From Gnetum montanum (taxonomy: Eukaryota; Streptophyta; Gnetopsida; Gnetales; Gnetaceae), in the NCBI GenBank assembly GCA_015680685.1, contig MNCI01004506.1, positions 40,255 to 75,468 of the forward strand: a DNA stretch of 35,214 nt. The letters run 5' to 3'. The first letter of the stretch is position 1. The number at the start of each line of letters is the position of its first letter. Below the pieces are notes generated by a model that worked only from the letters and a program-made list of their open reading frames with translations, was not told the origin of the DNA and did no database searches. Below, in pieces: positions 18,876 to 29,199 of the stretch. A program made the position numbers and the translations under genes.

Positions 18876-20810
18876 TAATCAGAACACTTCATGTACAAAC
18901 TTCTAGATTACTTTGTCAATTGTATCAGCAAGCTTTAAGGATATGAAGTGAGTCATTTTTTATAGATGATCAGTAACTACTAAGATTGAGTCATTCTCCT
19001 TCTTAGTCACTAGCAACCCTGTAATGAAGTCCATAGTAACATTCTCCTATTTTCATGTTAGGATTTCTTAATGGTTGTAATAGGCCACTAGGTTTCTTTA
19101 CTTGGCTTTTACTCTTTAACATGTTAGACAAATTTTGATGTATGAATATATATCATTCTTCATTCTATACCAAAAATAAAACATTCGTAGCATCACATAT
19201 GTCTTAATATAACTAGGGTGCCTAGAGTATAGAACTTTGTGTGCTTCACTGAGTAACTTATGTCTCTAGGCTAGTTTTGAAATACATACTCTTTTACCTT
19301 TCATTAGCATTTCTTGTGGGGAAATATTGTAGTTGCATTTGGAAGTTATGTTGGTTAAAATCCACTTGAAATAAGGATCTTTTTTATCTACTCTTTACTT
19401 TCTTCTTTCATAGGAGTTATTATAACACTAATCATTAGCTTTCACATTCGATTGAGGGTGTTAGCCACTATATTTTATTTTCCAAGGTTATACTTATTCT
19501 CAAAATCATATTGTATAAGTAATTCCATCAACCTATGTTGCCTTGTATTTAGAATGGTTGTCTTTATATCTATTGTAAACTTTTATGATTAAATTTTTTT
19601 AAAAAACTTTTCCACAAAGATAGCATCTTCAAATCTTTGAAGCATAGATAATAGTTAACAATTCTAAAACATAAGTTCAATAATTTACCTTGGCTCTTCA
19701 TAATTTAACAAATTCAAAACATACCATCTTGTCTTCTTATGAATGAACAATGCCAATTTCCACTTTATAAGCATCTGTAGATACTTCAAACAACATATCT
19801 ACATTGGAGATTCTTAAGATAGGAAGTACTTTTAAGAGCATCTTTAATCTTAGAAATGCTTCCTTACATCTCTCATCAAAATTAAGCATAGATTTTTCTT
19901 GTAAAAGATTAGTTAAAGGTGCTACAAAAGTAGAGTAATGTTTTATAAAGCGACCTTCAAATCCAATTAAGCCTAGAAAGCTATGAAGTACTGTAGCATC
20001 CTTAGGTACTAATTATTCTCTAATTGCACTAACTTTGAATAGGTCTACTTGTAATCCTTATTTGGATATAATATGGTCAAGGTAAGATACTTCTTCCTTA
20101 AAGAACTCACATTTACTCAATTTGGCTTTTAGATTATTATTGTTTTAGGGTTTATATATTAGTTTTTAAGTGACCTCCATGTTCCTCTCTTGTCTTAGAA
20201 TAAATCAATATATCATCCATAATCACAATGAGAAATTTATCTAAATATTCTCTAAAGATGTTATTCATAAGGATCTTAAACCTTGTAGCTATATTTGTCA
20301 TTTCAAATAACATCCATATGAATTTGTATGGTCCATATCTTATTCTAAATGTAGTTTTCTCAATATCTTTCTTCTTAATTTTTATTTAATGGTAGCTAGA
20401 TTTTAAGTCAAATTTTTGAAAAGTAGCATGGTCTTACAAGTTGTTTGAATAGGTCATTAATTCTAGGTAAGGGATAGGTATTTTAAATCATTACCTTGTT
20501 TAACATCCTATAATCAATACATAATCTTAAGGTACCATCCTCCTTCTTAATGAACATGACTAGTGCTCCCCAAGGTGAAACACTAAGAGGTATTTTTCCT
20601 TCCTCTAGTAATTTATTTAATTATACTTTTAATTTTGTTGGTTCCAAGGTAGTAACATGTATGGGACTTTTGATAATGGTTCTGTTCATACAAAAATATT
20701 GATTTCATGTTCTATGATTTGCTTAGGTGGTAATTCCCTAGTTTCATTAAATACCAAGTTTTCGTGCTCCTTAAGTTTTTTTGAAAATTCAATATGTATG
20801 GATTTTTGAA

Positions 20811-21666
20811 TGATGAGCAATGGGTACCCTCTATAGCCAACCAAATGAATCACAAGCGTTCATGTGCAATCCTATCGAATTCCATGAATGGAACTAGTAT
20901 GGTATCTATATTGTTAAGCATTGATTGTAGATCAATATCTTCTCACTTGAACTAGTGGTAGCTTTATAACGTATGAATTAGTCCAATGTAAGGTATATGA
21001 TTATGATGTTGTTGGGGTCTTAACTTAACCTTAACAATAACATATAAATTCATTATTTAATTTAATTAATAACAAGAGGATAAATTCTAAGCTAACCTAA
21101 GAGTGATGAGTGTTCGTTCCTAGCTTGTCACACACATCCTAAACTCATGCACCTGCTACTAGGATTACCAAGTATTACACTATTGGGTGAACCAAGAAAT
21201 AATGCTATTGGAATTACTAAGCAGATACATGTTTATGCTTGAAACTGGTCACACTCCTTCTGTTGATTGATTAAGGTGTATGAAAATGTAAATATCAACT
21301 AATTACATGGAAAATAAATTGCATTGAAGGTAAATCTATTCTAAGTCAATGTTTTGTAATGAATATGAATCAATGTTAATATTATTACCATTCATGAAAT
21401 GTGTCTAGGTACAATGCCATTTGAATAAGACTTCATAAAATTGGCTCAAATGCACACTATGGGTACTCACTGATTGTTCTCTAGGATTACAAAATAAAAC
21501 TATAAGAGTTCAAATACACTATTGATCAAATGGTGCTAAATATGTAGCAGTTGCTCAAATATTTATAGGAAAATATAGACATTATATCGATGGGGACACA
21601 TTAATGCATTTAGTTGCATTGACAAGGATGCATCGACAAAGTTGCCCAACATATTAAGTCTCATCA
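20811..21666 (-). repeat. Gypsy-type LTR abutting gypsy copy B
   Basis: 856 bp, TGATGAGCAA to TCTCATCA, an older member of the family seen at 11562-12343 and 33693-34763. They share the AATGGGTACCC-like start, the block with TGTTC/CACACA-CC, and a minus-strand TATA box TATAAATA at 21560-21567. The sequence beyond 21666 (TACCCCTACAACT, then CATCCTCAAGTT) also resembles that beyond 34763. It is therefore internal element sequence, and this is the 3' LTR of a minus-strand element lying to the right. The flanking 5-mers TTGAA and TACCC do not match, as expected if only one end is seen here. Confidence 0.75.
21560..21567 (-). promoter_or_regulatory. TATA box of the LTR at 20811-21666
   Basis: TATAAATA on the minus strand at the position equivalent to 12270-12277 and 34639-34646. 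The AGAGGCGGC that follows the box in the other two LTRs is not kept, and the upstream palindromes are degraded beyond recognition. Confidence 0.5.
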
Positions 21667-22448
21667 TACCCCTACAACTAACTAAAAAATCATCCTCAAG
21701 TTATATATAAATGGATGAAGTTTCATTACAAAAATTGTGGAGTGACCAAGACTAGATTGGCTATCATTATAAAACTACAGTACTATATTACACAATTTTG
21801 TTTGAGTGGATATATTGTAAATGATAATGAGAGATTGGAAAAATATCAAAGTTTGCAAAATTGCAAAAGTCTTCAATGATTTGCTGATGATGAATCTTTT
21901 TGTTGTTGTTAGCAGTGGCAGACTTTCCAATCTTGATTATTATGTTGATGCTTTTCTTTTATGGAAAACATTCTTAAATAATGAACTAAAATTTTTCCTC
22001 ATCATTCCATCGGTTTAGCAAACGTGTGATGTTGGAACTTTAATCATTGCATATGCTACTTATTTGTCCATGGGAATCTCCCTATTTGTCCTTCTTTTGA
22101 ACTATTTTCATTTCCTTGCAAAAGAACTTTAATCTTAGGCTTTCATTTTAGCATCATCTACAATCACCAAAGGATCAACGATAGTTTTGGTAAATTTTCC
22201 TTAATAATTAACCCTTTTAAAATCCCTGGTTAGCTCAGAATTCAAAAAAAAAATTAGCATTTAGGCTTAAGGTGATTTCATAATAATGCTCCCCAAGGCT
22301 CTAAGGTAACTAAAATAATCAAGTTCATGTTAATTTGATTATTTTTACTATTAGTTATCATAATGCTCAAAAATGGGATGTTAGAAAAATTTCAAAAATT
22401 ACATCCTTAACCTATCCTCTCCCTCTCCCCCTCGCTGCCCCCAGCACG

Positions 22449-22460
22449 CCCCCCCCCCCC
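22449..22460 (+). repeat. Poly-C run (12 C)
   Basis: Twelve consecutive C after a pyrimidine-rich stretch with CCCTCTCCCCCTCG and GCCCCC. It is the longest GC homopolymer in an otherwise AT-rich window. Length is uncertain because such runs are prone to sequencing error. Confidence 0.8.
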
Positions 22461-23137
22461 GGCAATGAAAATGAGTTTAAATTTAGAAGCTCATAAGTTT
22501 TCAAACAAATAAAAATAAAGGTCTAGTTCACAAGATGGACAAGACATTTTGAATTTAGAGGAAATTTCAATATAAAAGCATTAAAGATAACTTGAAAGTA
22601 ATGAAAATTTTATTGCAAAATCATGCATAAATTCAAAGAAGCTACCCATGATGTTCTTGAAGATGTCAAGTTTGGTTCAAAGCCATGATCAATAAAAGTT
22701 ATGTAAGTAGATCCTTTCCAAAGTAGGGTCCTGCCATAATGCCCTTACATAACCACTTCTATAGATGTCCATGGGCATTGTAGAATTCAAATGTAGATTA
22801 TTCCTTTGTTTCAAACAACACATGATTGCCTTGGTTATGATCTTGCGCTATACTATAAAAAACCATTAGGCTCATAATTGCATATAGCAGTGAGGTGAGT
22901 AATGGGATGAGAAGGGATTGTAGAGATTAGGACATGAGATACCTAACCATGTTTGCAATAGGTTCTTGTGTTAATTATGATCAAGATGATCATCATACCT
23001 ATCCATCCAAGTTTCAAACCAAGTTCATACCATTAACAGTGGCTTCACATTGATATTCCCCTTCTTGCTTACCATCATGAGTCCACAACAACTATAGAGA
23101 ATGAACATTATTCTAAAAAGAGAAGAAAATAATAAAA

Positions 23138-23160
23138 GAAAGGAAGGAAGGAAGGAAGGG
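23138..23160 (+). repeat. AAGG microsatellite
   Basis: About five tandem AAGG units. It is short and has no coding context. Confidence 0.8.
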
Positions 23161-23999
23161 CCTTAGTTAGAAGGGTGCCTTTAGGCATAGGTAACATGTC
23201 TTTCTAGTCCCATAACTAGTGCTTGTAGCCCATTATTATGTCTAAGAAATGTGCTTTGAATTCTTATTATTTATGTTTTTTTCTTATATAGTCTTATTCT
23301 TTTTTTCTTCTTTCTCTTTTTTTTTTCATAAAAATTACACCATGTAAATACATGCTTCCTGTTTATTAGTTAATGATAGGAGTGATGATACATTTATGGA
23401 GGAGTCATAAACCATAAGAAGAAAGTTAAGAAGAAAATTCAACAAATCCCATTGAGGTAACACCGTTTTCCATTCCCACTTGGTCATTTTCTCTTTCTTT
23501 AAGGAATAATGGTCATTCTTTAATTTTTGTGTTTTGTAAGAAGAACCATATTACTTTCATGATAAAGACCTCTCATTTATAGAACTATAGGGATGGATGA
23601 TGTGGTTTCATTATTTTCCATAATTATTTACCCAATCATCTTGATAGCATAGGACAAACACCCAACACATTGTGTTGACTTCTACACCATGACTAGCAAT
23701 ATTATTAACAAAAACATAGTAGACATTCATAAAACATAAAGAAAATGACTTAAGAAAAGATAAAATTATAAACAAAAGAAAAATAAAATAGAAATAGAAA
23801 ACATATTAAGAATTGGAAAATTTTTGAAGAAATTGGAAAATGATAAATAATTGTAAAACAAAAAAGTGAAAATGCACTTATTAGTTCTTAATTCACGATG
23901 GGGCATCTCCCCCATAACTAAACTCATGGACAAGCATTTAGAAAATGGATGGCAAATTCCCTTGATTATAAACCATAAGTTTTCCATTTATCATCTTTA

Positions 24000-26150
24000 A
24001 TAATTTAATTTTTTCTTAGTAGCATATTTAACATTGATGATAATCATTTTTCGATCATTTGGAGACATATCTTTAGCTAAAATAGAAGGTGTTTTCTTTT
24101 TAAGGGGTCTAGACATGTTTTCTTGTTTATTTTGTATTTTACTTCTTATGTCTCCTTGTTTAAAATATTCATTTGGTGTATAGTTAGAGTGTAAGATGTT
24201 CTTCTCTAAGTTCTTTGTTTGGTTCACTTTCTTAGAACTAGAACTAATAAGTGAATTGGTTGTTTTCATGCGTCTTTTGGGTGGTTTGGTTTTTTGATTC
24301 TTGAGCCAATGGATACCTTTTGGTGTAGACTTGGCTTTGCACACACACTTTTTTCTTAAGTTTGTTGTGGGTTGGTATAGGAATCATATTAATAGTTTGA
24401 ACTTTTGACCCACAATTGCATCCTTTATCATTATTAGTAATGCATGGAATTTTTTGTCTCTCCATAGTGATAAGTTCATCTTTTATGTTTTGTGTCTGGT
24501 AATGGTAGTTGGCTTTTGCATAGTATTAGAAGACATTGTTTTTGTGAGGAAGGGGATGCACCATATTGTCCTTGTGCTAGTTTTGATGAGCTAGTAGGTC
24601 TACTAGTTTTATTCACATGTGTGAAAATTATCCTAAAAAAAGGACGTAACTAAGACTTTTGTTGAGATCTATTAACATTATTATTTACTTGTATGTTCAT
24701 GGCATAAGTAGCATTCTTCTATTGAGATTGTGATTTCAATCCTTCTTGCATTGTTGGTGGTGACATATGTTAAAGGGAAGTATGAGAGTATTAAGGACGT
24801 GTCATAGGATAAGAGGTACAAGATGGTGATGTCATAGGAGATGATGCAAGTTGATGGTATTTAGGAGGATAGTAGAAGTAATTTGAGGCATGGGAAGTAG
24901 AACCACTTGGAGAAATAGGTCGTTGAACATAGTATTCATAAGATTCTAGCTGGCGATAAGGGTATTACAGCTTTGTTGATGGCATTCCTGAAGACTGTGG
25001 GTTTTGCCATTGTGGTTGATAGTAGTCTTGAGGTTGATAAAAAGTCTCATTGGGATAGTACTGTTGGTTGTAGGAATATCTATAATTACCTTGTGGGTAA
25101 GGTAATCTCCTAGGAATTTGCTTTTCTATGAACTGAGAATTCAAATAAAAAGCCCTAAACTCTTGTAGATGTAACATAACTAGGTAATAGCCCTTTGGAT
25201 GTTCATATTGATAGATATCACATCCATCATCATCCTTTGTATCTATGTCTAAAATTACTTTTTCTATAACTATTTTTCCTTTTTTCCAATAAGTTTTATT
25301 ACCTATTTCCTTGTTCTTTTTCCGCTTCTTGTCTTGATCAATATATCCTACTTACTTTACCTTTTCCTCTATGATTTTCAAGTTGGGCATAACTTTTTCT
25401 TCCATCAATTCCCACATCTTATCTACACTTCAATCTTAGCAATAGAATTTTGTATTGCAAAGGTTTTGTATGAATATAACTCATCAAGAGATTCTTTTTT
25501 TTCCTGATCATAAATATGAACCTCTCTTTTGTGAAAAGTTGGATCCTAGTTATATTCCTCTACATTCTTTTTTTTCATATAGTTCTTCTTCTTCTTTTGT
25601 CACTTTTTTAACCAACCTTTGTATCTAATGGACTTTCAATTTTGATAATCATCCTTGGGAATAGATCCCAAGGGCCTCTCTCATTTTGTTACAAAACTCA
25701 TTTATGATGTAAAAAAATTGCTCTTTTTGAGAAAAACCATGGCTTGAACATCTATGAGCATAGAATAATATCTATCTAAGGCTACATCCAAAGATTCATG
25801 GTTTTCTTCCTTCCACCCTTGGATTTATTTTTTGAGATTAGAAACTCTTTCATAGGTTTGGTATTTTTCATTGAAGAGCTCAAGCATTGTGGATCACTAG
25901 TGGATTGCTTCTTATTCCAATGATCTATACCAACTTTTAGCTTCTTTTTTTAGTATCCAAGGAAAGAGCTTAAGATTTTTTTCACTTAATTTTAATATTT
26001 TGCAAGGCATAGGCATCATGGAAGGCTTGTAAATGATGTTTTTGATTAAAATTATAGCCTCCCTTGAATTTAGGAATGTTATTCATATCAAGTCTTTTGA
26101 TTTGGCTTTCCCTTTGATGCCTATGGGGTATTCAAACTACCTCCATGATA
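24000..26150 (-). pseudogene. gag: Ty3/gypsy gag region, minus strand, decayed
   Basis: The minus strand at about 26080-25650 translates in pieces to a Retrotrans_gag capsid pattern: PKFKGG, HHLQAFHDAYALQNIKI, KNLKLFPWILKKEAKSWYRSL, then STMLELFNEKYQTYERVSNL and LDVALDRYYSMLIDVQA. A Pro/Tyr/Gln-rich part follows at 25177-24965 (NQQYYPNETFYQPQDYYQPQ). A Lys/Asn-rich frame at 24344-23997 may be its C-terminal region. Frame shifts and stops break the reading. It runs the same way as the LTR at 20811-21666 and may be the gag of that element, or the displaced gag of gypsy copy B. No CCHC knuckle was recognised. Confidence 0.7.
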
Positions 26151-26566
26151 TGTATCATGCTTTTAGTAGCCAACAAGGATTCATCATCATTAGACATATC
26201 CTGATGATAATATCTATTTCTATTTGTTCGATTACTGAAACATCACAAAGAAAATTTAGGTTGTAGCCCATGAACAAGATCATTTGTAATTTGATGTATA
26301 AATAATGGTAGATATAGGTGTCTTATTTTTCCCAACACCTAGCATTGTGATCTTCACCATTGGAATTTGAGATAGAATTTTTACCATAAAGTGTAAAGAT
26401 TTTAGTTCAAATGTTACATTCTCGCACATTTTAACTTATAGAGTTTTAAAAATGCTTCATCAGTTGTGATTGCCTCATTTTCCATGTGAAAAAAGTTGTA
26501 TTTTGCATGTACCTAGGCTTGGGAAGGCTAAAATGCCTTAGGCACCATTATTTGGATTTTTCTTAG

Positions 26567-26723
26567 TTTTTATGTTGGCCATAGCAATTTATATGTTGGA
26601 ACCAACTATAGCCAACATATAAATTTATGCGCTTTAATTTTACATTGAGAGGACTACATAGCCTATGTATAAATTTGGGTATTGAATTTTTACGCTAGGT
26701 AACACATAAAGCCAACATAAAAA
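26567..26723. repeat. Nested inverted repeats (possible MITE or foldback)
   Basis: The outer arms are TTTTTATGTTGGC (26567-26579) and its exact inverse complement at 26711-26723. Inside them, AATTTATATGTTGG (26586-26599) pairs exactly with 26612-26625 across a 12-base loop. ATGTTGGC-like words recur within. The overall size of about 157 bp fits a small foldback element, but no target-site duplication could be assigned. Confidence 0.6.
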
Positions 26724-28600
26724 CCATCAAACTTTCCAAATATGATAAATACGCTAGGGCTATATGACCTATAAACACCTAAAATCTACAACAATCTATT
26801 AATAATCATGGTATAAATTTGTAGCAATGAACTTGACACTAATGACCTCTATAAACCAAAGAATACCACATCAAAAGGACTTATGGAAAATTTGCATTTA
26901 GGTTGAACTAAAGACTTTCAAAGTAGTGTAGATTCACCAGAAGTCCAATAGTAATTCCACCACCACAATGCAAATCTAGTGTCAGAGAGAGAGCAAGGAG
27001 CTTTGGGACTAAAACTTGGAAGTTTTGGAAAGTGAAGCTAATTGTAGGACACACTTTGCTAGCTTTAGTGGGTGCCAAGCATCTTCTGTTTAGCTTTTTG
27101 AGCATCCAAATCCTTAAAACTTGTACCAGTCTAAAATTTTTTCTTATAACAATTTTTTTTATTTTAATAAGAAAGGTTGTAGATCATTTATTTCATGCAA
27201 ATTTTATTTTTAATTTTTCTACTACTAGATCTGCATTTTTCCTTATAATTAATTGCATTTTTTATGAATCTTAAGTCCCTGGGTGATCAACAAGACTATC
27301 CAAGGCACTTTGGATCCTTTCCTTTAGGCCTAGGAGATCCAAAGTCAAATTGTTTCACTTGAAATCTTCAATTTTCCAGCATTGAATTTTTTTGGTGTTA
27401 TAGTGTCTAGCATTAGAAGGAGGGCCTTCACCCAAATCTTTTGCCCAATCCAACTATGCCTTATTAAAAAAATTGATTTTTGACCAATGTAAACCTTTAA
27501 ATTTTACTTTGGAATCCTCCCCAAAGCTAGCACAACCATCATTCCCTACAACTTTGAAACTAGCATATAAATTTTAATAGGTTAGGTGATCTACAATTTT
27601 CCCAACAACTGGTGGACTTTCTAAAGCCTAGCATATTTCTTAAAAAAACCTACACTTTTCACTCTTTGAAATCTACTGTTGGATCTTCTAAGAGGCCAAT
27701 GTATTTTCCACACCATCATCCACTTGTAGTTTTAAAAATTTATTTGTTGGGCTTTTCATACAAGCCCAGTGTATTTTTGGCCTACCCAGTGTATTTTTCT
27801 CATAGGAGAAGCTCAGTGTATTTATTGTTGAGGAAACCCCAATGAATTTTCCACAAGGAAAACTAGCATAATTTTATAAATCCAAAGTATTTATTGTTGA
27901 GAAAGCATAGCGTATTTATTTTTCATAGAGAAAACTAGCATATTTTCCATAAGGACAACATATTTTTCATTGTAGGCTAGTTTGAGGTGAATCCAATGTA
28001 AAAACTAGAAGCTTGCCTATAACATTTTTATACCAAAATTTTCCCAACAACTAGTTGTAGCACAACCTTTGCTCCCTGAATTTTAATATCTAAAAAATTC
28101 AAAAAAATTAATTGATTGATTTTTACCAGTGTAGTGCACAACATTGCCATTGCCACTACCATTGTACTTGTAGTTGTAGTTTTTACCACATTCTAGTGTT
28201 AAAACCATTTATACATCGAGCAATTTCACTTGTTGAAATTGTTAAATTCAACACCCACTTGAGAACTTAGCTAATGTCTTTTAGTAGATCAACTATATTA
28301 CCACTAAACCTTACATACATTACCTTCATCTAATATTCAACTTTTGTCTATGATCCAAAAGAACTCATGGTTATAGAATGAAAAGAATCACTTAGACAAA
28401 GGGGTAAGAGCCCAAATTTCACAATGATTAATGAAGAGTTTTATAACTTCATATGCACAAAGATACAGGTCAGTTTACTTACAACACACCTTGAATCTGA
28501 CACTAAGCACCAGTTCAAAATAATACATTTATATGGAAAAGAGTACATCCCATCGCCATATGATAAAATCCCCCTACCAATTTCTATGCTTATGTGATCA
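26724..28600. other. AT-rich stretch without recognisable genes
   Basis: Open frames on both strands are short and mutually inconsistent. The only structure noted is a degenerate series of AGTGTATTT-like words at about 27690-27985. No retroelement domain, RNA gene or terminal repeat was identified. Confidence 0.45.
27690..27985 (+). repeat. Degenerate tandem array of CAGTGTATTT-like words
   Basis: Words of the form CCAATGTATTTTCC, CCCAGTGTATTTTTGG, CCCAGTGTATTTTTCTC, CTCAGTGTATTTATTG, CCAAAGTATTTATTG and AGCGTATTTATTT recur every 20-60 bp, with AAAACTAGCAT words between them. Spacing and sequence are irregular, which suggests an old, decayed tandem repeat. Confidence 0.5.
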
Positions 28601-29199
28601 TACAATTTATAGATGTTGATGAGTGGAATGATGAGATCAACTCGAAGAATCACCAAAAAGAGCAAGATGAATTTGAGGCTGAACTAGAGCCAGATAACTT
28701 TATTGGGATCCTTTTCCAACAATTGGCTTCCTAGACAACTGCTCCTAGCTTTGTGTCTCTTGCATCATCAACAAGATAGGTTTCCCAATCTTCTTCCCCT
28801 ACTATCCATTCTACCATGTTTAGGTCAACATCCATCATCACCATGCACTAGGCATAATTCATTCATTAGTCAGGTTCCCTCTTCTTATTCATGTATTTTG
28901 CAACACAAACCTACTTCACATGGTCATCACCCATGGTATATACCATGTCACATTCCTTTTGTATCCTAGTGGATCCCATAGTGGGACCCTAAGTTACTGA
29001 AGCTTCCCATACCCCATTTTCCCTCATTATCCCTTAAGTGCTAGTGTAGAATTCCTTCTTATTATTCAACCCCCTTACAACCATGATCACCTAGCCTCTT
29101 CCATCATTTCCATTACCCATCGCATGACCACAAGCCTCCCAGCTTCCTTCCTAGCCCTTTGTATAGATCCCACAATCCACTAGAATGTCCCAAGGCTTG

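Larger units (their letters stand above)
13825..20497 (+). repeat. Unit B of the direct tandem segmental duplication
   Basis: Starts TTCAAGTTTGGCAGGGAAAT directly after the broken gypsy reverse transcriptase of unit A and is collinear with unit A to TCATTACCTT at about 20497. The gypsy sequence then continues normally (TTTAACATCC). It keeps the intact DUF247 gene and the empty sites for both unit A insertions. It alone has the segment at 14006-14756 and a 33-bp hairpin at 18843-18875. By-eye divergence from unit A is about 13-17 percent over the gene half and only about 7-8 percent over most of the gypsy half. Confidence 0.85.
17623..20810 (-). mobile_element. Truncated Ty3/gypsy element (unit B copy)
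   Basis: Minus-strand pol with a 3' LTR, corresponding to 10181-13824 but extending about 310 bp further at its 5' side. On the minus strand it starts inside the protease to reverse-transcriptase linker (LKEHENLVFNETRELPPKQ), then shows a SVSPWG-like motif and a LCIDYR-like motif (about 20508-20535). MDDILIYSK, the intact catalytic Asp pair, is at 20194-20220. RNase H lies at about 19900-19600 and integrase at about 19000-18560, with a late FHV/IPL-like motif near 18230 and a C-terminus at about 17830. Frame shifts and stops are scattered throughout. Gag, protease and the 5' LTR are lost, cut at 20810 by the next LTR. Confidence 0.87.
21667..23999 (-). other. AT-rich internal sequence of a minus-strand retroelement, no pol seen
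   Basis: Next to the LTR, the minus strand reads CTTGAGGATGA, a remnant of the LEDE-type polyprotein end common in plant gypsy elements, then a short G-rich tract GTAGGGGTA before the LTR. No reverse transcriptase, integrase or protease motif was found here on either strand. The open frames at 21821-22018 (+) and 23766-23987 (-) have no recognisable content. A pyrimidine-rich tract (about 22412-22460) ends in twelve C, and an AAGG tetranucleotide run lies at about 23138-23160. Confidence 0.45.
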
